Assembly (NCBI GenBank): GCA_038250135.1
Contig: JBBSCP010000122.1
Span: 1-12,632, forward strand
Reading direction: 5' to 3'
DNA length: 12,632 nucleotides
Source: Falsiroseomonas sp038250135
GTDB lineage: Bacteria > Pseudomonadota > Alphaproteobacteria > Acetobacterales > Acetobacteraceae
In this document: piece by piece, positions 1 through 6,529 of the stretch
Numbering within the stretch: position 1 is the first letter of the stretch
How the letters are laid out: the number at the start of each line of letters is the position of its first letter
The notes under the pieces: generated by a model
Seen by the model: only the letters and a program-made list of their open reading frames with translations
Told to the model about the DNA's origin: nothing
Database searches by the model: none
Position numbers and translations under genes: made by a program

Positions 1-297
1 GAAGGTGAGATCGGGCTCGCCTTCCTTATCGCGGCCTTCTCCGCACTCAAGAAGGCGCCTGTCACCGCGGCGTTGCTGATTCTCGGTGACCTCAGCATTC
101 AAGGTAACATCAAAGGCGTGAGGTCCCTGGTGGAGCCGCTCCAGATAGCCATGGACAATGGCGCGAAGCGCGCCCTGATCCCGATCGAGAATAAGAGAAG
201 CTATCTCGAGGTCAGCGGCGATGTAATGGAGCATGTCGATCCCATTTTTTTCGGGGATCCAAAGACAGCCGCCTTCAAGGCTTTGGGCTTGAACTGA
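1..297 (+). CDS. brxL: BREX protein BrxL, C-terminal fragment (5' end outside the window)
   Basis: The reading frame is open from base 1 to a TGA at 295-297 and gives the last 98 residues of a larger protein. They match the Lon-protease-like C-terminal domain of BrxL, the AAA+ protein of type I BREX phage-defence systems. Recognisable stretches are GDLSIQGNI, AMDNGAKRALIPIENKRSYL and the end DPKTAAFKALGLN. Against E. coli Lon (from memory) the fragment aligns without gaps through GEI/GDL and IPxENKR, but the catalytic Ser and Lys positions hold Glu3 and Pro46. In characterised BREX systems BrxL is required for restriction and works as a DNA-associated AAA+ ring, so a non-proteolytic C-terminal domain would fit. 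The AAA+ part and other brx genes must lie to the left. Plain Lon or RadA-like proteins are less likely, given the AMDNGAKRALIP and KALG ending. Confidence 0.85.
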   Translation, partial: EGEIGLAFLIAAFSALKKAPVTAALLILGDLSIQGNIKGVRSLVEPLQIAMDNGAKRALIPIENKRSYLEVSGDVMEHVDPIFFGDPKTAAFKALGLN

Positions 298-397
298 TCG
301 GCCATGCAATCAGCAGGTTGGAACCGACGCAGGCGCATACCCGATTCGTGCTCCGGCCGCTCTTGGGAACCACTCGAATATTCGAACCACGGCAAGT

Positions 398-423
398 GCC
401 GACCGCGCTGAAACCGGCTTTTT
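398..423 (+). terminator. Weak candidate terminator of the brxL transcript
   Basis: A four-pair stem, GCCG with CGGC and a 13-base loop, is followed immediately by five T residues on the + strand, about 100 bases after the brxL stop. The stem is short and the loop long, so this is only a weak candidate. Confidence 0.25.
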
Positions 424-539
424 ACCTAGGTTTTTGCGTTCCGTACTAAAACGCCCAAGTCAGCAGGTCCGGAGAGAATTGGCCTCCGGAGAGCGATTTT
501 CGGCCACCTCCGCGTCGGGCCAGTCAACAGGTCTGCCCC

Positions 540-558
540 AAAAACCCCAGGAAACCTG
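540..558 (-). terminator. Weak candidate terminator downstream of tRNA-Ser
   Basis: On the - strand, CAGG-TTT-CCTG (558-548) forms a four-pair hairpin, followed by three G and then five T (544-540). It lies about 50 bases beyond the tRNA 3' end. The stem is short and the intervening G residues are unusual for an intrinsic terminator. Confidence 0.25.
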
Positions 559-608
559 CCACTCAGCGCGGCGCTCGGTCTGGCGGAGAGCACGCCTCGC
601 ATAGGAAC

Positions 609-698
609 TGGCGGACGAGGTGGGATTCGAACCCACGAGACGCTTTCACGTCTACACACTTTCCAGGCGTGCGCCATCGACCACTCGGCCACCCGTCC
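609..698 (-). tRNA. tRNA-Ser, anticodon GGA
   Basis: Read on the - strand the gene begins GGACGGG and ends with the encoded CCA at 611-609. The seven acceptor pairs GGACGGG/CTCGTCC all form (one G-T). The anticodon stem CACGC/GTGTG encloses the loop CTGGAAA, giving anticodon GGA (662-664), which reads serine UCC and UCU codons. The TGGCCGAGTGG D-arm, the long variable arm with stem AGACG/CGTCT, and GGTTCGAATCC in the T-arm are all present. The length of 90 bases with CCA and the long variable arm are typical of class II tRNA-Ser. The 3' end faces brxL, so this gene is a candidate integration target for whatever carries the BREX genes. Confidence 0.97.
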
Positions 699-712
699 CG
701 CACAAGAACCGC

Positions 713-741
713 GTTCTAGCCAGCACCCAGGGCCGCGGCAA
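713..741 (-). promoter_or_regulatory. Sigma-70-type promoter of tRNA-Ser
   Basis: On the - strand TTGCCG (741-736) and TAGAAC (718-713) are separated by exactly 17 bases, each matching the consensus at four of six positions. The -10 box ends 14 bases before the mature tRNA 5' end, giving a short 5' leader as expected for a singly transcribed tRNA gene. Confidence 0.5.
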
Positions 742-852
742 CCCCGCGCGTTGCCATCTCCTCGATTGACGCCCTTCCATCGAGGCCGCAACATTCGGAG
801 AAGTCGACAGCCAACGCGCCCCGACACCCTTTCGCATGGAGCCATCATCGCG

Positions 853-2412
853 ATGCTGCGCCCTGGCCTCAGCCTGCTGGCTGTTCTGCTGATCTCTACA
901 CCGGCCCTCGCCCAGGCGCCCAGCCGCGCCAATACGCTCCGAGTCGCGCCCGAAACGCTCACGAGGGTGCTTGACCCGCACTTCACCACCAGCTTCACGA
1001 CGCGCGACTTCGCCTACTTGGTCTTCGACACGCTCTTCGCCATGAATGACCGCTGGGAACCCACCCCCCAGATGGTCGAGCGCTTCACGCGCAGCGACGA
1101 CGGCCTGAGTTGGACCTTCACGCTGCGCGAAGGTCTCACCTGGCATGACGGCACGGCCGTGACTGCCGAGGACTGCGCCGCCAGCCTCCGCCGCTGGGGG
1201 GCGCGCGATGCGCTCGGCGCGGCGATGCTGCGCGCCACCGCCTCGATCGATGTGGTCGATGCTGCGACCTTCCGCCTCGTGCTGCGCGAGCCCTTTGGCC
1301 TGGTGCTGGAGGCGCTGGCCAAGCCCGGCGCAATGGTGCCGGCGATGATGCCCGCGCGCCTCGCCGCCACGTCACCCACGGCGCAGATTCCCCAGGTGGT
1401 CGGCAGCGGGCCCTATCGCTTCGTCGCCGAGGAATACCGCCCGGGCGATCGTATTGTCGTGCAGCGCCACGCCGCCTACCGCCCGCGCAGTGAGCCCGCC
1501 ATCTGGGCCAGCGGCGGCAAGGTGGCACGGATGGAGCGCGTGGAATTACTCGCGCTGCCTGATGTCTCGACGCAGGTCAGCGCGCTCACCACCGGCGAGA
1601 TCGACTATGTCGAACGCCTGCCCGCCGATGTTCTGCCAGTGCTGGAACGCAACGCGAATATTCGCATCGCGACCGTCTCGCCCTACGGCTTCCAGGGCTT
1701 GATGCGCTTCAATCACCTGCATCCGCCTTTCGACAATCCTGCGGTGCGGCGCGCCGTGATGCTCGCGGTAGACCAGGCTGATTACCTCGCCGTCGTCGCC
1801 GGCCGGCCGGCCTATGCGTGGCCCTGCCGCAGCATGTTCGGCTGTGGCACGCCGCTCGAGACCAATTCCGGCATGCCGATGGCTGCCGATTTCGAGGGGG
1901 CGCGGCGGATGCTGCGGGAGAGTGGTGCGGACCTCTCGCGCCCTGTCGTCATCATCCATCCCGCGGATGCGCCGGGCATCGCAGCGCTCGGCCTCGTGTC
2001 GCAGGCGCTTCTGACGCGATTGGGCTTTCGCGTCGATCTGCAGGCGATGGACCTCAATACCTATTTCGGTCGCCGCGCGCGGCCCGAGGGGTGGAACCTC
2101 GCGCATACCACCAACACCGTGCCTGACATGCAGTCGCCGCTGCTTAACCCCTTCGTCAACGGCGCAGGGTTTCCGGCCGGCTTCGCGGGCTGGCCGAAGG
2201 ATGAGGAGGTGGAACGCCTGCGCATCGAATTCGCCCGCGCGCCGGAAGCGTCCGAACGCCAGCGCATTGCTACAGAAATCCATCGTCGTGCGGCGGAGGC
2301 CGGTTTCTACATGCCGCTTGGCCAATTCACGGCGGCCAGCGCCTGGCGGGCGAACCTCACCGGCGTGCTCGACGGCCCGGCGATGTTCCTGTGGAATATC
2401 GGACGCAACTGA
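853..2412 (+). CDS. ABC transporter substrate-binding protein, SBP_bac_5 (DppA/OppA-type) family
   Basis: A 519-residue periplasmic solute receptor. I chose the ATG at 853 because it begins a clean Sec signal peptide (MLRPGLSLLAVLLI, cleavage after ALA at residue 20) and GGAG at 838-841 lies 11 bases upstream; the upstream in-frame TTG at 751 adds Arg/Pro-rich, non-signal residues. The mature protein has family hallmarks: a start like LRVAPETLTRVLDPHFT, WTFTLREGLTWHDGTAVTAEDC, a GSGPYRFV loop, and a late region with NPAVRRAVMLAVDQADY. The length is normal for the family. Ligands range over di/oligopeptides, opines and other small molecules, and I cannot tell which applies. No permease or ATPase genes follow. 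It overlaps the next gene by one base, so the two are probably co-translated and the ligand may be related to the deaminase substrate (inference). Confidence 0.93.
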   Translation: MLRPGLSLLAVLLISTPALAQAPSRANTLRVAPETLTRVLDPHFTTSFTTRDFAYLVFDTLFAMNDRWEPTPQMVERFTRSDDGLSWTFTLREGLTWHDGTAVTAEDCAASLRRWGARDALGAAMLRATASIDVVDAATFRLVLREPFGLVLEALAKPGAMVPAMMPARLAATSPTAQIPQVVGSGPYRFVAEEYRPGDRIVVQRHAAYRPRSEPAIWASGGKVARMERVELLALPDVSTQVSALTTGEIDYVERLPADVLPVLERNANIRIATVSPYGFQGLMRFNHLHPPFDNPAVRRAVMLAVDQADYLAVVAGRPAYAWPCRSMFGCGTPLETNSGMPMAADFEGARRMLRESGADLSRPVVIIHPADAPGIAALGLVSQALLTRLGFRVDLQAMDLNTYFGRRARPEGWNLAHTTNTVPDMQSPLLNPFVNGAGFPAGFAGWPKDEEVERLRIEFARAPEASERQRIATEIHRRAAEAGFYMPLGQFTAASAWRANLTGVLDGPAMFLWNIGRN

Positions 2413-3494
2413 TGCTCCGCCTCAGCTTCTCCGACTATCTCGATGCCGTGCCGAAGGTGGAGCTGCACCTGCACATCGCCGGCGCGATCCGCCCCGAGAC
2501 GCTTGATGAACTAGCCTTCCTCAACGAGCTGCGCCTGCCCAAGCCGGCGGCGGAGCTGTATCGCTTCACCACCTTCTACGAATTCCTCGATGCACTGCGC
2601 CTCGCTGCGCTGGCGCTCGCCACGCCGCGGGATTTTGCCCGCGCGGCCTATGAGTGCATCGAGGACCTGCACCGACACGGCAATGTCCGCCACGCCGAGC
2701 TCTTCTTCAACCCGCACTACTTCACACCGAACGGCGTGGCTTACCCCGAGATCGTCGATGGGCTGATCGAGGGGCTGGAGCGCGCAGAGCACGATTTCGG
2801 CGTTTCCTCCCTGCTCATCGCCTGCATCGACCGCAGCGTCTGCCTGCCGTCCGAGGCATTGCAGATGCTCGATTTGATGGCGCAGCATCCGCGGCCGAAG
2901 GTGGTCGGCATCGGCCTCGATGGCGCGGAGCGGGCGGGCCCGCCGCTGCTCTGGGTCGAGGCCTGGCGCCGGGCGGGGCGCTCGGGCTTTCGGCGGACGG
3001 CCCATGTCTGCGAGGACAACCAGACGCTGTTCGAAGCGCCGCCCACTCATTACACTTTTTGCCGTGATGCGCTGGGCTGTGACCGGCTCGATCATGGCTA
3101 CAACATCATGGCCGATCCTGCGGTGGTGGAACGTGCGGTGCGCGAGCAGGTGCCCTTCACCATGGCCTGCTGGTCGGGTCTCACCTGGAACCGCGCACCG
3201 CGGCGCCAGCGCATCAAGGCGATGCATGAGGCCGGGTTGAACATCACGCTCGGCACCGATGACCCGACGATTTTCGGCACGACCATGGGCCATTCCTGGC
3301 GCACGGTCTTCGCCGATCTGGGCTGGCGGGAGGCCGAGGCGCGCAAGCTGAGCCTCGCGGGGCTCGAAGCCTCCTGGCTGCCGGAATCGCAGAAGGCGGT
3401 TCTGAGGACCGCCTTCGTGGAAACGCTCGATGCGCTGGATCGGGACCTCGATCCCGAGGACCGCGTGCTGGATCTCTCCCTCACGCGGGCCTGA
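2412..3494 (+). CDS. Adenosine/adenine deaminase-superfamily amidohydrolase, substrate uncertain
   Basis: A 360-residue cytosolic protein (no signal peptide) of the zinc-dependent adenosine deaminase superfamily. The ATG at 2412 shares its A with the upstream TGA (TGATG), and the protein begins at the usual family position, just before VPKVELHLH. The zinc and catalytic set is complete: His19 and His21 (HLH), His198 and Glu201 (AHVCED), His228 (RLDHGYN), Asp283 and Asp284 (GTDDPTIFG). Three parts are unusual: the canonical HxHLDG/HLEG Asp or Glu is Ala23 (HLHIAGA), the HAGE motif reads HVCE, and the CPTSN loop reads CWSGLTWNRA. In mouse adenosine deaminase the equivalent Asp19 contacts the ribose 5'-OH, so adenosine itself is a doubtful substrate. 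Free adenine or another heterocyclic amine is possible. The name add would be too specific. Confidence 0.88.
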   Translation: MLRLSFSDYLDAVPKVELHLHIAGAIRPETLDELAFLNELRLPKPAAELYRFTTFYEFLDALRLAALALATPRDFARAAYECIEDLHRHGNVRHAELFFNPHYFTPNGVAYPEIVDGLIEGLERAEHDFGVSSLLIACIDRSVCLPSEALQMLDLMAQHPRPKVVGIGLDGAERAGPPLLWVEAWRRAGRSGFRRTAHVCEDNQTLFEAPPTHYTFCRDALGCDRLDHGYNIMADPAVVERAVREQVPFTMACWSGLTWNRAPRRQRIKAMHEAGLNITLGTDDPTIFGTTMGHSWRTVFADLGWREAEARKLSLAGLEASWLPESQKAVLRTAFVETLDALDRDLDPEDRVLDLSLTRA

Positions 3495-3500
3495 ACGGGA

Positions 3501-4487
3501 TCAGTCCGCGTATTGACCGGCGGCCTGGATCAACGGGCGCCACTTCAGAATGTCGGCCTGCCAGAAGGTGCGGTGATACTCCGGCGTAGCACGCTCGATC
3601 GCCACGGGCGCGGTGCCGAGGTCGGCGAAGCGCCGCGCGATAGTCTCGTCACGCAGCGCGGCGACCAGGGCGCGGTTCAGGCGCTCCACCACCGGGCGGG
3701 GCGTGGCGCGCGGCGTGTACAGGCCATGCCAGACGCTGACCTCGAAGCCCGGCAGGCCGCCCTGGGCGGAGGTGGGTACATCCGGCAGCGCGGCCAGGCG
3801 CTCGGGCGTCGTCACCGAGAAGGCGCGGATGGTGCCGCCGCGGATCTGCTCTGTGGTGTTGGTGGTCTGGTCGCACATGAGGTCCACCGTGCCGGCGACG
3901 AGGTCGTTCATCGCCGGGCCCGTGCCGCGATAGGGCACGGTGGTCATCGGTGTGTCGAGCGCCTTCATCAGCAGCAGGCCGCACAGGTGGCTCGCCGCGC
4001 CGATGCCGGCGTTGGCGTAGTTCAGCTTATCGCGGTCCCGGCGCACCAGCGCAATGAGTTCGCCCATGTTGGTGGCGGGCAGGGTGCGGCGGCCTACCAG
4101 CGTCATCGGCACTTCCGTGATGAGGCCTACCGTCTCGAAGCCGTTGATCGCGTCATAGGGCACACGGCGATACAGCGTGGGGATGGTGCTCATGCCGATA
4201 TGGTGCAGCAGCACGGTGTAGCCATCGGGCCGCGCATTGGCGACGCGCTGCGCGCCGAGCGTGCCGCCGGCTCCGCCGACATTCTCGACCACCACAGGTT
4301 GGCCAAGTTCATTGCCCATGGACTGCGCCATCAGGCGCGCCACCGTGTCGGTCGGGCCGCCGGCGGCGAAGGGCACGATCATGGTGATCGGGCGAGTGGG
4401 GTAGGGGGCCTGGGCCATGACAGGCGCCGCCGCAAGAGCCAGCGCTGCGGCGGCGCCGAACAGGCTCCGCTTGGCGAGGGTGATCAT
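3501..4487 (-). CDS. Tripartite tricarboxylate transporter substrate-binding protein (Bug/TctC family)
   Basis: A 328-residue periplasmic receptor of the Bug family. The N-terminus is a Sec signal peptide (hydrophobic LFGAAAALALAAAPVMA, cleavage after residue 25). It is followed by the family signature YPTRPITMIVPFAAGGPTD and, later, VPYRGTGPAMNDLVAG, then a stretch around PGFEVSVWHGLYTPRATP. The start is supported by AAGGAG at 4500-4495, 7 bases from the ATG. Family members bind carboxylates, amides or other small organics and deliver them to TctA/TctB permeases. None is present here, so this is an orphan receptor, which is common in Bug-rich proteobacteria. It converges on the deaminase gene with only 6 bases between the stops and no visible terminator, so the two transcripts probably overlap. 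An eight-base A tract lies 22-29 bases upstream of the ATG. Confidence 0.95.
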   Translation of the reverse strand: MITLAKRSLFGAAAALALAAAPVMAQAPYPTRPITMIVPFAAGGPTDTVARLMAQSMGNELGQPVVVENVGGAGGTLGAQRVANARPDGYTVLLHHIGMSTIPTLYRRVPYDAINGFETVGLITEVPMTLVGRRTLPATNMGELIALVRRDRDKLNYANAGIGAASHLCGLLLMKALDTPMTTVPYRGTGPAMNDLVAGTVDLMCDQTTNTTEQIRGGTIRAFSVTTPERLAALPDVPTSAQGGLPGFEVSVWHGLYTPRATPRPVVERLNRALVAALRDETIARRFADLGTAPVAIERATPEYHRTFWQADILKWRPLIQAAGQYAD

Positions 4488-4601
4488 ACTGTGTCTCCTT
4501 CCTCGTGATTTTTTTTGGTCCGGCTTGCGATCTGGGTGCCGGGTCGCTTGGTCGGTCCAGGTCAGATGGTGGCGAGCCGCCAGATGTCCGGGGCCGGCGA
4601 G

Positions 4602-6407
4602 TCAGGCGTCCATCTTGAGCGCGGCGATGAAGGCGCTTTGCGGGATTTCGACCTTGCCGAATTGCCGCATGCGCTTCTTGCCTTCCTTCTGCTTGTCGAG
4701 AAGCTTGCGCTTGCGGCTGATGTCACCGCCATAGCACTTGGCCGTCACGTCCTTCGACATGGCGCTGATCGTCTCGCGTGCGATCACGCGGCCGCCGATC
4801 GCGGCCTGGATCGGGATCTTGAAGAGCTGGCGCGGGATCAGCTCCTTCAGCTTCTCGCAAATCTGCCGGCCGCGACGATCCGCCTGCGCGCGATGTGCCA
4901 TGAAGGACAGCGCATCGACGGGTTCGGCGTTCACCAGGATGGAGATCTTCACCAGGTCGCCAGCCTCATAGGCATCGACGGCATAGTCGAAGCTGGCATA
5001 GCCGCGGCTGATGGATTTCAGGCGGTCGTAGAAATCGAACACCACCTCGTTCAACGGCAGGCGGTACACCGCCATGGCGCGCGAGCCCACATAGGTCAGC
5101 TCAACCTGCTGGCCGCGCCGTTCGTTGCACAGAGTCAGTACCGGGCCGAGATAGTCGTCCGGCACCATGATCGTCGCCTTGATCCAGGGCTCCTCGATTT
5201 CCTGGATCACGCTCGGATCGGGCATGTCGGCGGGGTTGTGCAGCTCGCTGCGCTGGCCGTTAGTCCGCAGGATCTTGTACACGACGGACGGCGCCGTCGC
5301 GATCAGGTCGAGGTCGAACTCGCGGGAGAGTCGTTCCTGCACGATCTCCAGGTGCAGCAGGCCGAGGAAGCCGCACCGATAGCCCATGCCGAGCGCCGCG
5401 CTGTGTTCCGTCTCGTAATGGAAGCTGCTGTCGTTGAGCCGAAGCTTGCCGACGCTCTCACGCAGTTTTTCGAAATCATCGGCATCGACGGGATAAAGCC
5501 CGCACCACACCACCGGCACGCTTGGCTTGAAGCCGGGCAGGGCTTCGGTGGCCGGGTTGCGGTCCTCGGTCAGCGTGTCGCCGACATTGGTGTCGGCCAC
5601 GGTTTTGATCGCCGCCGTGACGTAGCCCATCTCGCCCGGCGAGAGGTAGTCCACCAGCACCATCTTCGGCGTGAACACGCCCACCTGCTCGACCGTGTGG
5701 GTTGAGCCATTGGACATCATGCGGATCTTCTGGCCCTTGCGCAGCGTGCCATCCTTCACGCGCACCAGCACCACCACGCCGAGATAGGCGTCGTACCAGC
5801 TATCGACCAGCAGCGCCTTCAACTGGCTGTCGGGATTGCCGGTGGGCGCGGGCAGGCGCGTGACGATGGCTTCCAGCACGCCCTCGATGTTCAGCGCGGT
5901 CTTGGCCGAAATCAGCACCGCGTCCGACGCATCGAGACCGATCACATCCTCGATCTGCTGCTTCACGCGGTCGGGCTCGGCGGCCGGCAGGTCGATCTTG
6001 TTGAGCACGGGCACGATCTCATGCCCCGCATCCAGCGCGGCATAGACGTTGGCCAGGGTCTGCGCCTCCACACCCTGCGAGGCGTCGACCACGAGCAGCG
6101 AGCCCTCGCACGCCGCGAGGCTGCGGCTGACCTCATAGGCGAAGTCCACATGCCCTGGCGTATCCATCAGGTTCAACGTGTAGGTCACGCCGTCATTTGC
6201 CTTGTAGGCCAGGCGGACTGTCTGCGCCTTGATGGTGATGCCGCGTTCGCGCTCCAGCTCCATGTTGTCGAGCAGCTGTTCCTTCATGTCGCGCAGCGCG
6301 ACCGTGCCGGTGGTCTGGATCAGCCGGTCGGCGAGCGTGGACTTCCCATGGTCGATATGGGCGATGATCGAGAAATTGCGGATTCGGTCGAGGGGAACGT
6401 CGGTCAT
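4602..6407 (-). CDS. lepA: Elongation factor 4 (LepA), ribosome-associated GTPase
   Basis: A 601-residue translational GTPase of normal LepA length. The GTPase motifs are intact: G1 AHIDHGKS at residues 16-23, G2 GITIK at 56-60, G3 DTPG at 82-85 and G4 NKID at 136-139, with SAK as G5. The LepA-specific C-terminal domain ends in the typical RKRKLLDKQKEGKKRM and VEIPQSAFIAAL. LepA binds elongating or stalled ribosomes and can promote back-translocation; it acts in the cytosol and at the membrane. I start it at the ATG at 6407 because MTDVPLDRIRNFSIIAHIDHG matches the family N-terminus; the frame stays open upstream to 6674 but that part is low-complexity and runs into the divergent gene. The ribosome binding site is weak. 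A 5-pair stem lies just after the stop (4570-4582) but has no T run. Confidence 0.98.
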   Translation of the reverse strand: MTDVPLDRIRNFSIIAHIDHGKSTLADRLIQTTGTVALRDMKEQLLDNMELERERGITIKAQTVRLAYKANDGVTYTLNLMDTPGHVDFAYEVSRSLAACEGSLLVVDASQGVEAQTLANVYAALDAGHEIVPVLNKIDLPAAEPDRVKQQIEDVIGLDASDAVLISAKTALNIEGVLEAIVTRLPAPTGNPDSQLKALLVDSWYDAYLGVVVLVRVKDGTLRKGQKIRMMSNGSTHTVEQVGVFTPKMVLVDYLSPGEMGYVTAAIKTVADTNVGDTLTEDRNPATEALPGFKPSVPVVWCGLYPVDADDFEKLRESVGKLRLNDSSFHYETEHSAALGMGYRCGFLGLLHLEIVQERLSREFDLDLIATAPSVVYKILRTNGQRSELHNPADMPDPSVIQEIEEPWIKATIMVPDDYLGPVLTLCNERRGQQVELTYVGSRAMAVYRLPLNEVVFDFYDRLKSISRGYASFDYAVDAYEAGDLVKISILVNAEPVDALSFMAHRAQADRRGRQICEKLKELIPRQLFKIPIQAAIGGRVIARETISAMSKDVTAKCYGGDISRKRKLLDKQKEGKKRMRQFGKVEIPQSAFIAALKMDA

Positions 6408-6452
6408 GCGGTTGCCTGCGGATTTGCCCTTCACATAGGGGCTCGCGGGCGC

Positions 6453-6490
6453 GGTGCAAAGCATCTGTGCGGGCGCGCGCGCTTTGCACC
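6453..6490. repeat. Perfect 10-base inverted repeat between lepA and the barrel gene
   Basis: GGTGCAAAGC at 6453-6462 and GCTTTGCACC at 6481-6490 are exact reverse complements separated by 18 bases. The pair lies in the 122-base gap between the divergent starts of lepA and the outer-membrane protein. It could be an operator read by a dimeric regulator or a hairpin in a leader RNA. Confidence 0.6.
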
Positions 6491-6529
6491 CTGGACAGCC
6501 CCGGCCGGCGATGCTGTGACTAAGTTCGC

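Larger units (their letters stand above)
298..608. other. Gene-free junction between brxL and tRNA-Ser
   Basis: These 311 bases hold no convincing gene. The longest forward candidate is a 35-codon ATG frame at 304-411 without a ribosome binding site. The gap contains a perfect AT-rich 12-base palindrome TCGAATATTCGA at 374-385. Three direct copies of the 10-mer TCARCAGGTY lie at 310-319, 460-469 and 524-533, and two copies of TCCGGAGAG at 468-476 and 485-493. A weak stem (GCCG at 398-401 with CGGC at 415-418) is followed by TTTTT at 419-423 and could end the brxL transcript. By position this is the most likely place for a boundary between defence island and core chromosome, but no island end is demonstrated. 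Confidence 0.5.

Noticed and set aside
380..391. ATTCGAACCACG resembling the tRNA T-arm sequence ATTCGAACCCACG at 625-637, as a possible attachment-site remnant
   Set aside because: Only 9 bases match exactly before a one-base gap. A real tRNA attachment repeat should reach the tRNA 3' end, and the match is compatible with chance.
304..411. A 35-codon + strand ATG frame after brxL
   Set aside because: No ribosome binding site, Arg-rich composition and ordinary chance length.
751..852. Upstream extension of the SBP_bac_5 gene from TTG 751
   Set aside because: It would bury the signal peptide behind 34 Arg/Pro-rich residues. ATG 853 has a ribosome binding site and a clean signal peptide.
3513..4508. 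A 331-codon + strand open frame opposite the Bug receptor
   Set aside because: Shadow of a gene with a clear signal peptide and family signature on the other strand.
4509..4516. A run of eight T on the + strand as a terminator
   Set aside because: No stem precedes it on the + strand and no + strand gene ends there. On the - strand it is an A tract upstream of the Bug receptor.
4563..4586. TGGCG-AGC-CGCCA stem flanked by CAGATG repeats as a lepA terminator
   Set aside because: Only five pairs and no T run on the lepA strand.
4515..5705. A 396-codon + strand open frame opposite lepA
   Set aside because: Antisense shadow of lepA, low-complexity and His/Ala/Arg-rich, without a ribosome binding site.
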